Source of the DNA: an uncultured Rhodopila sp. | GTDB taxonomy: Bacteria > Pseudomonadota > Alphaproteobacteria > Acetobacterales > Acetobacteraceae | Length of the DNA stretch: 64,000 bases | Direction: 5' to 3' | Assembly: GCF_903944925.1 (NCBI RefSeq) | Contig: NZ_CAJATU010000131.1 | Location: 1 to 64,000 of the forward strand | Part shown: positions 16,228 through 24,093 of the stretch, in pieces | Position numbering within the stretch: position 1 is the stretch's first letter | Layout of the letters: each line of letters opens with the position of its first letter | Program-made: the position numbers and the translations under genes | The notes under the pieces: model-generated | Told to the model about the DNA's origin: nothing | Seen by the model: the letters and a program-made list of their open reading frames with translations, nothing else | Database searches by the model: none

Positions 16228-17772
16228 CTATTCCATCGCCGCATGCGCCTCGGCCGGAGCCGCGGAGGCCAGACGGGGCCGGCGCATCAGCAACAGCAGC
16301 AGCAGCGACGGCAAGGTCGTGAAGATCATCATGCGATAGTCATCGATATAGGCGTTGATCTGCGCCTGCTGGTTGACGATCCCGTCCAACGCCGCCGCGC
16401 CATGCGCCTGCAACGGGTTCCACGTCCGGGCGATCATCCCGCCATCCTGCAGGGCGCGGTTGAACGGCGTCACCGAGGCGCCGATTTGCTCATGCAGCAC
16501 CTGGGTGTTGTGCGACAGCAAGGCGGAGGTGACGGAAACACCCACCGCCGCGCCGATATTGCGGAACAGCGCGAACAGCGACGCGCCGTCGGTGCGGTGT
16601 TGCGGCGGCAGGGTGGCGAACGCGGCGACCTGAAGCGGCAGGAAGATCAAGCCGATCCCGGCGCCCTGCACGATGATCACGGCGATGATCCGCCATTGCG
16701 CGATGTCGGGAGTCCAGGCTGTCATCTCCCACAATGACCATGACAAGGACAGAATGCCGGCGGCCATCAGGATGCGCGGGTCCATCTTGTTGGACAGTCG
16801 TCCGCCGGCCAGCATCGCCGCCATCGTGCCGATGCCGCGCGGCGCCATGATCAGCCCGGCCGTCTCCACCGGATAGTTCGCCAGGTTCTGCAGCCAGGGC
16901 GCCATCAGCGAGGAACTCGATACCAGGATCGTCCCCGTGGCGAACATCAGCATCAGGCCGGCCGCGAAGTTGCGGTCCTTGAACAGCACCGGCGGGATGA
17001 ACGGCTTCTTCGCGGTGATCATGTGCACGACGAACAGATAGACGCCCAGGCCGCCGAGGACCGCCTCGGCGATGACCTCCCGGGAGGTGAACCAGTCCTG
17101 GTCCTGCCCGCGGTCCAACATCAACTGCAACCCGCCGATGCCCAGCGACAGCACGCCGAAGCCGATCCAGTCGAAGCGCAGGTTGAAGTTGCCGAAGGAG
17201 CGCGGCATGCAGAACAGCAGTCCGAGCGTCGCCAGGATGCCGAACGGCAGGTTGATGTAGAAGACGTAGCGCCAGTTGTACATCTCGGTCAGATACCCGC
17301 CCAGCGTCGGCCCCAGGATCGGCCCTACCATGACTCCGACACCCCAAATCGCCATCGCCATGCCGCGCTGCTCGGGCGGGTAGATGTCCATCATGGTGGC
17401 CTGCGACAAAGGCACCAGCGCCGCGCCGAACACGCCCTGCAGCAGCCGGAACACCACCATCTGCGTCAGCGACTGCGCCGCACCGCACATCATGGAGGTG
17501 ACGGTGAAGCCGATCAGGCAGGCGATGAACAGGTATTTGCGGCCGAAGCGGGAGGACAGCCAGCCCACCGGCGCGGTCATGATCGCCGCGGCGGTGATGT
17601 AGGAAGTCAGCACCCAGGTGATCTCGTCATAGGTCGCCGACAGGCTGCCCTGCATATAGGGCAGCGCCACATTGGCGATGGTCTGGTCGAGCGCCTGCAT
17701 CAGCGTCGCACCCACGGTGCAAAGCGTGATGATCAGGCGATGCGGTACGCGGTCCTGCGGGGTTGGCGGCAC
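16228..17772 (-). CDS. emrB: DHA2-family multidrug efflux MFS transporter (EmrB type)
   Basis: Inner-membrane drug:H+ antiporter with 14 helices, 514 residues, which works with the EmrA adaptor and an outer-membrane channel. Seen: LDQTIANVALPYMQGSL in helix 1 (motif D1), WLSSRFGRKYLF (motif A), RLLQGVFGAALVPLSQATMM (motif B) and GVMVGPILGPTLGG in helix 5 (motif C, the antiporter signature). Length is normal for EmrB. It is the last gene of marR-emrA-emrB on the minus strand; a 139-base gap with a large hairpin separates it from emrA. No TolC-like gene is present here. Confidence 0.92.
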   Translation of the reverse strand: MPPTPQDRVPHRLIITLCTVGATLMQALDQTIANVALPYMQGSLSATYDEITWVLTSYITAAAIMTAPVGWLSSRFGRKYLFIACLIGFTVTSMMCGAAQSLTQMVVFRLLQGVFGAALVPLSQATMMDIYPPEQRGMAMAIWGVGVMVGPILGPTLGGYLTEMYNWRYVFYINLPFGILATLGLLFCMPRSFGNFNLRFDWIGFGVLSLGIGGLQLMLDRGQDQDWFTSREVIAEAVLGGLGVYLFVVHMITAKKPFIPPVLFKDRNFAAGLMLMFATGTILVSSSSLMAPWLQNLANYPVETAGLIMAPRGIGTMAAMLAGGRLSNKMDPRILMAAGILSLSWSLWEMTAWTPDIAQWRIIAVIIVQGAGIGLIFLPLQVAAFATLPPQHRTDGASLFALFRNIGAAVGVSVTSALLSHNTQVLHEQIGASVTPFNRALQDGGMIARTWNPLQAHGAAALDGIVNQQAQINAYIDDYRMMIFTTLPSLLLLLLMRRPRLASAAPAEAHAAME

Positions 17773-17785
17773 GGTCGGCGCTACC

Positions 17786-17873
17786 CGTCATGGTCCGCGA
17801 AGGCGGACCATCCACGCCTTGCGGTGTTGAGGCGGGCCAAGGCATGGATGCTCCGCCTTCGCGGACCATGACG
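17786..17873. repeat. Two inverted copies of a palindromic intergenic repeat
   Basis: Each copy is a 9-bp stem with a four-base loop: ATGGTCCGC-GAAG-GCGGACCAT at 17790-17811 followed by CCACGCC, and an inverted copy at 17848-17869 with one mismatch. The two copies together also pair with each other: CGTCATGGTCCGCGAAGGCG of the left arm has a perfect complement on the right (22 bp from 17786 and to 17873), and pairing continues with two mismatches for about 13 bp more. A related single copy lies at 56121-56160. It separates emrA from emrB and could attenuate emrB transcription. Confidence 0.8.
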
Positions 17874-17911
17874 GTGCGAGGGCGGAGCGGAGGCCGCCAT
17901 CGAACGGCAGA

Positions 17912-19012
17912 TCAAAACAGGTCGCGCCAGGTCCGGCGGTGTCCGGTGTCGATGTCGGCGATCACGCTCATGCCCGCGCGCAGGTCGGGGTCGCCGTCCT
18001 TGTGCTCGACCTTGATGCGGACAGGGATGCGTTGCACCACCTTGACCCAGTTGCCGGACGTGTTCTGCGCCGGCAGCACCGAAAACTCAGAACCGCTGTT
18101 CGGCGCGATCGATTCGACCTCGGCCTTCCAGGTCACGCCGGGATAGGTATCCACCGTCAGGTCCACCGGGTCGCCCGGTTTGACATGCGTCAACTCGGTT
18201 TCCTTCGGATTGGCCTCAACCCAGACCCGTTCGGTCGAAACCAGGCCGAACGCCGCCGTCGCCGCGCCCAGAAACATGCCCGGCTGCACCGACTCGACCT
18301 GTGTCACGATGCCGCTGAACGGCGCATGGATCACCGCGTGGTCCAGTTGCCGCTGCGCTTCGTCCACCTTGGCCTGCGCCTGCAGGTAGTCCGACATGGT
18401 GCGCACATCGATCTCGGGATTGCCGCTGAGCCGGGCCAACTGCACGGCGGCGGTCACCTTGAGAGCCTCCACCGCCTGGGTGTCCGCCATCAACTGGAAG
18501 CGCGCATTGTCGTAATCGGCGCGCGTAACGCCGCCGCTTTTGATCAATCCGGCATAGCGCTGGAAGCTGGCCTGGTCGGAGGCGAGCTGCGCCTCCTTGA
18601 CCTCGACGTCGCGCAGCATCCGCTTGTAGTCGAGCTTCATCGCGTTCAGCGTCGAAACCATGCCGTCCCGCGCGGCGGTCGCGCCCGCGAGGGCAATCTC
18701 GAACGGCCGCGTATCCAGCCGCAGCAACACGTCGCCCTGCAGCACAAGCTGGCCCTCATGCACCGGCACCGAGGCGACGATACCGGAGACGTCCGTGGCG
18801 ATGACCTCTTTCGCGGCGCGGACATAGGCATCGTCGATCGACACCACGCGTCCGCCGCTGATCCAGTATCCCGCCGCTGCCGCGATCACGGCTACGATGC
18901 CGCCCAGCATCAGGATCGGGCGAAGCGCGCTCCGGCTGATCCCGGAGCGGACGGGCGCATCGGCCACGCGGTTGGCGATGCGCGGACCGGGCGATGTGGC
19001 GGATTGCGACAT
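17912..19012 (-). CDS. emrA: HlyD/EmrA-family membrane fusion protein
   Basis: Periplasmic adaptor of a tripartite efflux pump, 366 residues. One membrane helix near residues 32-52 (LRPILMLGGIVAVIAAAAGY) anchors it. Then come the first half of the lipoyl domain (VVSIDDAYVRAAKEVIATDV, VPVHEGQLVLQGDVLLRLD), a long alpha-helical hairpin (about 100-215) and the second half (HAPFSGIVTQVESVQPGMFL), followed by beta-barrel strands ending in RIPVRIKVEHK. The ATG at 19012 overlaps the marR stop (TGATG), showing translational coupling; a GTG one codon earlier is the alternative. It pairs with EmrB downstream. Confidence 0.92.
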   Translation of the reverse strand: MSQSATSPGPRIANRVADAPVRSGISRSALRPILMLGGIVAVIAAAAGYWISGGRVVSIDDAYVRAAKEVIATDVSGIVASVPVHEGQLVLQGDVLLRLDTRPFEIALAGATAARDGMVSTLNAMKLDYKRMLRDVEVKEAQLASDQASFQRYAGLIKSGGVTRADYDNARFQLMADTQAVEALKVTAAVQLARLSGNPEIDVRTMSDYLQAQAKVDEAQRQLDHAVIHAPFSGIVTQVESVQPGMFLGAATAAFGLVSTERVWVEANPKETELTHVKPGDPVDLTVDTYPGVTWKAEVESIAPNSGSEFSVLPAQNTSGNWVKVVQRIPVRIKVEHKDGDPDLRAGMSVIADIDTGHRRTWRDLF

Positions 19013-19485
19013 CACACAGCCTCCCGCGTTTCGGTGTCGGCGCCGCGGCGCGAGGCATGGTCCCGGGTCAGGGTTGCCTTCATCCGCAAGAGGGCATCGG
19101 TCACGGTCTCGATGGACTCCTCGCTGAGGCCGGCGGTGACCATGCGGGTCATGTCGGCCCGCTGTTCATCGATGTCGCTGAGGACACCGCGCCCCGGGTC
19201 CAGCAGATGCAGTCGCCAGATGCGTCGGTCGCGCGGGTCTGGGCGGCGTTCGACCATGCCGCGGGCCTGCAGGCGGTCGATCAGCCGGGCCACGGTTATC
19301 GGCTCGACTTCGAGGATTTCGGACAGTTCCTTCTGAGAGATTCCGGGCTGGCGTTCGAGCCAGATCAGGATGGCCCATTGCGCCCGGGTCATGCCGTTCA
19401 CCCGCGCGCGCTTGTCCGCATCGACACGCAACAGGCGCGCGACGTCATGCAACAGAAACAGCAGGTCGCGGTGAAACTCGTCCAA
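19012..19485 (-). CDS. MarR-family repressor of the efflux operon
   Basis: Winged-helix regulator, 157 residues from the proposed TTG start at 19485. Seen: an N-terminal dimerisation helix (LDEFHRDLLFLLHDVARLL), the MTRAQWAILIWLERQPGISQ helix, the DNA-recognition helix region KELSEILEVEPITVARLIDR, and the wing ERRPDPRDRRIWRLHLLD with the invariant DxRDRR. The frame runs upstream to an ATG at 19590, but that part would code through the operator palindrome and is not MarR-like; TTG 19485 has AGAGG nine bases before it. It heads the marR-emrA-emrB operon and very probably represses it, released by a drug-like ligand. Confidence 0.9.
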   Translation of the reverse strand: MDEFHRDLLFLLHDVARLLRVDADKRARVNGMTRAQWAILIWLERQPGISQKELSEILEVEPITVARLIDRLQARGMVERRPDPRDRRIWRLHLLDPGRGVLSDIDEQRADMTRMVTAGLSEESIETVTDALLRMKATLTRDHASRRGADTETREAV

Positions 19486-19509
19486 CGGGCGTATCCTCTG
19501 GTTGGGCTG

Positions 19510-19529
19510 ATGATAAGCGGCGTTATCAT
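19510..19529. promoter_or_regulatory. MarR operator of the marR-emrA-emrB operon
   Basis: A perfect 20-base site with half-sites ATGATAA and TTATCAT separated by six bases, 25 bases upstream of the marR start. The symmetry and size fit a MarR dimer site. A TATGAT hexamer on the minus strand overlaps its left half, so bound repressor would cover the promoter. Confidence 0.78.
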
Positions 19530-19734
19530 ATGGACGCCAGCCCGCTTGCCATGCGCGACGTGCAACGCCGCTACCCACCAGTAGGATCATCGGACCGGAC
19601 GGCCGATTTGCGGTCTCGCGGCGCTGGCGCGAGCCGGACGCATTCCGCCAGCGCCGCGCGGGGGCGGCTGCCTGGCCGGATGACGCCGTGCTGACCCGGT
19701 GTGACGGTTACGCGTAACAACGCCCTGGTTTGTA

Positions 19735-19935
19735 TTAAGTGCTCCAGCCGGCGATGTCGGTGCCGACGGCACTGAAGAAGTTGCTGAGCGAAGTTCCGAA
19801 CTTCGTTACTCCCACGATGACCGCCACGGCGATGAAGGAAACCAGCAGAGCATATTCTAGCGCGCCCGCAGCCCGCCGATCGGCGTGCAGAACGCGCAGC
19901 AAGCGACCGGTGAAGCAATCGATGAGGTAAGGCAT
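19735..19935 (-). CDS. Flp/Fap-type pilin
   Basis: Type IVb pilin precursor, 66 residues. A short charged leader (MPYLIDCFTGRLLRVLHADRR) ends in AAG, the prepilin peptidase site, followed by the Flp signature ALEYALL with the conserved Glu at position +3 of the mature protein, then one hydrophobic helix (VSFIAVAVIVGVTKFG) and a short tail. AAGGAG stands about nine bases before ATG 19935. No tad/cpa assembly genes are in the window, so the pilin is an orphan that would need an apparatus coded elsewhere. Confidence 0.88.
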   Translation of the reverse strand: MPYLIDCFTGRLLRVLHADRRAAGALEYALLVSFIAVAVIVGVTKFGTSLSNFFSAVGTDIAGWST

Positions 19936-20450
19936 GGCGATTCTCCTTGGAATGACAATGCGACGGGTTGGATAGTGTTTCGATCCGTTTAGAGCAGTCC
20001 TGCCGATCGGTTCTACATGCGCGTGTCTTGGCGTGGCTCCAGCCCATCGGCCGTCTCTCTGTAGCCAAAACAAGAACGATATAGAAGCGGATTTTCCGTG
20101 ATATTGGTGCCGGACGTCTACTCGAATGAAGCCGCCCGGGACCCGGCCTGCACCGGGCCATGTCACTTAGGGCTTTGATACGATTGATTTTATTTCGCCG
20201 CGACGTCAAGCAGGCCCGGCAGGGAATTCGCGGGCCGGCCGTCCGGCGATCCAGGTTTTGTGATAATTGCAGTTATGTCATAGAATTCCATTGTATTTCA
20301 AGCGCCGCTGCAACACCCCCGGGGCCAAATCGCCCCGCCGATCGGCATCGCGCCGAGTTGAGTTGGTGTGCTACGGTTCGGCGGATGATGGCACGGGGCG
20401 ACCCGCCCGTTCCGGATCGCCGGCCTGACCCAAGGCATCGAGAGGACTGC
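19936..20450. other. Intergenic region between flp pilin and amidohydrolase
   Basis: About 515 bases between divergent genes. No convincing ORF is seen. Two AT-richer patches (about 20165-20195 and 20260-20300) may hold promoters for the flanking genes, but I see no clean -35/-10 pair. Confidence 0.5.
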
Positions 20451-21650
20451 ATGGACCTGATTATCCGCAATGCGCGCCTGCTCGGCGCCCCCGAGCATGC
20501 GCCGGTCGATATCGGCGTCAGGGCCGGCCAGATCATAGCGATCGAAACCAACCTGATGGCGAATGCCCCGGTGTTCGATGCCGAGGGCCATCTCGCCTGC
20601 GCCGGCCTGGTCGAAACCCGCATCCATCTGGACCGGAGCCGCATTATCGAACGCTGCCTGCCGGTGGATGGCGGCGACACGGATGCGGTGGCGCGGGTCG
20701 CCGCGGTCAAGCCGGGCTTCTCCGAGGCGGATGTCTACCGCCGCGCCAGCCGGACGCTGGAAGACTGCATCAATCACGGCACCACCCGGATGCGCGCGCA
20801 TGTCGAACTCGATGCCGGCGTGGAGCTGCGCAGCTTCGACGCGCTGGAGACGCTGCGCACCGACTATGCCTCGGTGATCGAGGTCGAGCTGTGCGTGTTC
20901 GCGCAGCAGGGGCTGACGAACAATCCTCGCTCCGACGCCCTGCTGGTGGAGGCGCTGAAACGCGGCGCCAGGGCCATCGGCGGCGCGCCGGAACGCGATC
21001 CGGACGGGGCCGGACAGATCCGGCGGGTCTTCGAGCTGGCGCGAGAATACAACGTCGATATCGACATGGACCTCGATGCCGGCGGCGGCTCGGAAGCCAT
21101 GGCTATCGGTCTGGTGTGCGAACTGACCCGGCAATACCGGCTGGGCGGGCGAGTCACGGTCGGGCATGGCTGCGCGTATGCCGCTCTGCCCGCGCCGGCG
21201 TTCCGGGCGCTGGCCGGTCAGATGGCGGATGCCGGCGTGGCGGTGACGGTGCTGCCGGCAGCCGATCTATTCTTGACGGGGCGCGTGGCGGACGCAAACG
21301 CCCTGGTGGAGAACGGGGTGAATTGCTCGGTCGCCAGCGATGATATCCTGAACCCGAACACGCCCTATGGCGATGGCAACCTGATCCGCATGGCCAACCT
21401 GCAGGCCAATATCTGCCACATTGCCGACGCGGAGGGGCTGCGCCAATGTTTCTATATGGTGACGGAACGCGCGGCCATGGTGATGAATCTGCGGGACTAC
21501 GGCATCGCCATCGGCAATCCCGCGGATGTGGTCATCATGGATGCGACGACCCCGGAACAGGCGGTGGCTGAGTTGCGGGGGCCTCTGACGGTGTTCCGGC
21601 GTGGGGAACGGACGGTGACGCGTCCGCGGGCGGACTTGCACCGGCCGTGA
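20451..21650 (+). CDS. Amidohydrolase, cytosine deaminase/AtzC-like
   Basis: TIM-barrel amidohydrolase of 399 residues related to cytosine deaminase and N-isopropylammelide amidohydrolase. It begins MDLIIRNARLLG and has the usual beta-sandwich plus barrel layout. The metal motif HxH at the end of strand 1 reads RIHLD (R57, H59). The strand-5 His region reads IDIDMDLDAGG, with no His. GHGCAY (strand 6) and the strand-8 Asp in SVASDDILNPNTPYGDGNL remain. At least two usual ligands are thus replaced. I recall relatives with ETRIHLD, so the Arg may be normal for a subgroup, but the missing strand-5 His is notable. The start is chosen at ATG 20451, preceded by GAGAGG; the frame is open upstream without homology. 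Substrate unknown. Confidence 0.8.
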   Translation: MDLIIRNARLLGAPEHAPVDIGVRAGQIIAIETNLMANAPVFDAEGHLACAGLVETRIHLDRSRIIERCLPVDGGDTDAVARVAAVKPGFSEADVYRRASRTLEDCINHGTTRMRAHVELDAGVELRSFDALETLRTDYASVIEVELCVFAQQGLTNNPRSDALLVEALKRGARAIGGAPERDPDGAGQIRRVFELAREYNVDIDMDLDAGGGSEAMAIGLVCELTRQYRLGGRVTVGHGCAYAALPAPAFRALAGQMADAGVAVTVLPAADLFLTGRVADANALVENGVNCSVASDDILNPNTPYGDGNLIRMANLQANICHIADAEGLRQCFYMVTERAAMVMNLRDYGIAIGNPADVVIMDATTPEQAVAELRGPLTVFRRGERTVTRPRADLHRP

Positions 21651-21668
21651 TCGCGTATTGCAAAACCA

Positions 21669-22580
21669 CTACAGCGCCGCCCCGTTTGTTGCGATAACCC
21701 GCTGATACCACGCGAAACTGTCCTTGCGAACCCGGCGAAGGTCGCGCGCATCGGTTTCGTCACGGTTGATATAGATGAAACCGTATCGCTTCTGATAACC
21801 GTTCAGCCAACTCAGCACGTCGGTAAACGACCACGCGCAATAGCCGATAAGATCCACCCCCTCATCGATCGCGATCCTGCACTCCTCAAGGTGGGACCGC
21901 AGATACCCGACACGATCGGCGTCATGAACACATCCATCCGGCGTCAGCGTATCGAAAGCGCCAAGCCCATTCTCCGTAATCATGATCGGGATGCGGTAGC
22001 GGTTCGCCAGCCTGCGCAAAACGATCCGCAAGCCAACCGGATCGATTGCCCAATCCCACTCGGTGGTCTCGACAAACGGGTTCGGCGCGGTCTTGTAGAG
22101 GCCAGGAACGCCGGACACATCCGTTGACCCTTTGGCTCCGGTGCTGTTGATCCCCGCGAGGCCGACACCATCAGCATTGGCAGCGTAACAGACCGAGAAA
22201 TAGTAGTTCACCCCAAGAAAATCCGGACGCCCGGCAGCCAGAAGGCCGGCATCGCCGTCCAGCATCTCCGGCGCCAGTCCGCGCGCTTTCAGCCGGGCAA
22301 AGGCCGCATCCGGGTAATGCCCACGCAAAAATGGATCAAGAAACCAGTGCTGGAGGAACTCCTCCGCGTTTTCGAACGCCAGGACGTCCTCCGGCCGCGG
22401 CGATGCGGGGTAGGCCGGCATGTACGGGAAGACGGGGCCGATCATTCCGTCCGGTACGAGCCTGCGGAAGGACTGGATGGCGGTTGCGTTGGCCAGAAGG
22501 GCGACGTGGACGGCCTGATAGAACCGCTTGGCGTCGCGCACGCCGGGAGGGTGCAGGCCCAGCAGGTAGGCCCGCTGAAA
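21669..22580 (-). pseudogene. Truncated family 1 glycoside hydrolase (beta-glucosidase)
   Basis: The C-terminal two thirds of a GH1 enzyme, which cleaves beta-glucosides with two catalytic Glu residues. Homology begins at AYLLGLHPPGVRD, immediately after the place where the acid/base NEP motif should be, and runs to the end with FLGVNYYFS, the nucleophile ITENGLG and GYCAWSFTDVLSWLNGY. About 170 N-terminal residues, including the acid/base Glu, are missing, and no upstream frame restores them. The frame is open from an ATG at 22616, but its first twelve residues are not GH1. The remaining part cannot form a working barrel, so this is a broken gene. Confidence 0.8.
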
Positions 22581-22706
22581 GTGGCTGCACCCTCCCCGCG
22601 CATCATGCCAGGGCACGCGACAAAGCTATCAGGATAAGCGAGCGGACCGATCAAGGGCCTCTGCCTCACCCGTGTCATGGCCGTGGGTGTCCCGCGGAGG
22701 GCGGCC

Positions 22707-23096
22707 CTACAATCCCTCGGCGGTCGTGGACCGGATAGCCGCCTGGATTGCTTGCAGGCAGGCGACGCGGTCGCCGGCGCCAAGCGCCTGACGCGCCTGC
22801 GCGATCTGGCCGACGGCAGGATCCGCGCTCAGTTCATGCGTCCGGCCGAGCGGCACCGAGCGGTCGAGTAGCCGGGTCTGCGCCATTTCCAACGCCTCCT
22901 CCGCCTGGCCCGCGCGACCGGACGCGACAGCGCCCAGCGCCGCATGCAGGAAATCCGACACCTTTGCGTTCTCCGGCAGGTCCGGCGCCGGCAGGGCGGA
23001 GCGGACGACCGGCCGCTCATTGTCCGTCCCCGGCTGAGCCAGGGCGGCCAGTGGCATCGCGGCAAGCAACGCGGCGGCGAAGGCAAGAGTGCGCAT
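22707..23096 (-). CDS. Exported hypothetical protein (129 aa)
   Basis: Protein with a clear signal peptide (MRTLAFAAALLAAMPLAALA, cut before QPG), so the mature part of about 109 residues is periplasmic. The mature protein is Ala-rich and helical (KVSDFLHAALGAVASGRAGQ, EEALEMAQTRLLDRSVPLGR, then IAQARQALGAGDRVACLQAI), resembling a two-helix or TPR-like repeat. One Cys is present. I do not recognise a named family, though similar small exported proteins occur in Acetobacteraceae. It stands alone between the broken GH1 gene and the acyltransferase, all on the minus strand. Confidence 0.7.
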   Translation of the reverse strand: MRTLAFAAALLAAMPLAALAQPGTDNERPVVRSALPAPDLPENAKVSDFLHAALGAVASGRAGQAEEALEMAQTRLLDRSVPLGRTHELSADPAVGQIAQARQALGAGDRVACLQAIQAAIRSTTAEGL

Positions 23097-23195
23097 GGTG
23101 CATGCACCTTTCGATCAATTGTTCCGTATGCAGGTGGTTACGCTATCGGTGTGCCAAAACTGCGGCACGGTAGGATTACGAAATGTTGAACTTCG

Positions 23196-24089
23196 TTAAC
23201 GCCAGCGCCGGTGGAACCACAGGTACTGCCCCGGATTTTCCCGTACCCAGCCCTCGACCACCGAGGTGATCATCTGGGTCGCCGCCGCCACATCCACCTC
23301 GCCATCCGCGCCGCGCGGCAGCTCGTAGGGGCCGGTCGCCTCGATGCGGAACTTGCGCCCGGGCAGGCGGATCACCCGCACGCCCACTACCGGGCAATCG
23401 AACCGCCGCGCCAGCCGGGCGATCGAGGGGTTGCCCTTGCAGCGCCGCCCGAAGAACGTGACATCAACGCCGCGGGAAAAATGCTGGTCCACCAGCATCC
23501 CCAGATGCTCCCCCGCGCTCAGCGCCGCCGCCATCTCCACCGCCGCTTGCGCCCGGGTGCGGATCAGGCGGCCCATCAGCGGGGCGCGGATGCGGGTGAT
23601 CTCGTTCGCCACCGCCTTGTTGTTCGGCATGCGATAAACCACCGCCGAGGGCAGCCCGTGCGCCGCGGCGGCGATGGCCGGGATCTCCCAGTTCGCCAGA
23701 TGCGCGGCGAACACCAGGGCGGGCTTGCCGTCGGTGCGCAGCATCTCGAACATCGGCACGTCGTCTGTCTGGATGCGGCCGCTGTTGGGGTGCTCGATAT
23801 CGAAGTCCCAGATCCGCGCCATGTGCACGTATTCACCGGCGACACGACCCAGATTGTCCCACGAGTCCTTCAGCGTCCGCCTGATCCAGGCCTCGTCCTT
23901 GTCGGGGAAGGCGGCGCGCAAATTGGCCAGGCCGATTTTGTGGGCGGGCAGAAGGGGGCCGAAGCGCCGGGCGATCAGGCCGGCGAAATCGGCGGCGCGA
24001 TCCGGATCCGCCCGCCGCAGCAGCCGGATCAGCCCCTTGACCACGCGCCCGAGGATGCGGTCGCCATACAGAATCAGATGTCGCCGCAC
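23196..24089 (-). CDS. Lipid A biosynthesis acyltransferase (LpxL/HtrB family)
   Basis: Membrane-associated acyltransferase that adds a secondary acyl chain to lipid A precursors, using acyl-ACP. The 297-residue protein shows the family core: NLRAAFPDKDEAWIRRTLKD, the catalytic HxxxxE as H130-E135 in AAHLANWE, VYRMPNNKAVANEI, GMLVDQHFSRGVDVTFFGR and the C-terminal NPGQYLWFHRRW. The N-terminus has only a weak hydrophobic stretch. Length is normal. It is followed on the 5' side by the alcohol dehydrogenase gene, four bases away on the same strand, so the two are probably co-transcribed. Which LpxL/LpxM position it serves is not clear. Confidence 0.9.
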   Translation of the reverse strand: MRRHLILYGDRILGRVVKGLIRLLRRADPDRAADFAGLIARRFGPLLPAHKIGLANLRAAFPDKDEAWIRRTLKDSWDNLGRVAGEYVHMARIWDFDIEHPNSGRIQTDDVPMFEMLRTDGKPALVFAAHLANWEIPAIAAAAHGLPSAVVYRMPNNKAVANEITRIRAPLMGRLIRTRAQAAVEMAAALSAGEHLGMLVDQHFSRGVDVTFFGRRCKGNPSIARLARRFDCPVVGVRVIRLPGRKFRIEATGPYELPRGADGEVDVAAATQMITSVVEGWVRENPGQYLWFHRRWR

Positions 24090-24093
24090 GGGA

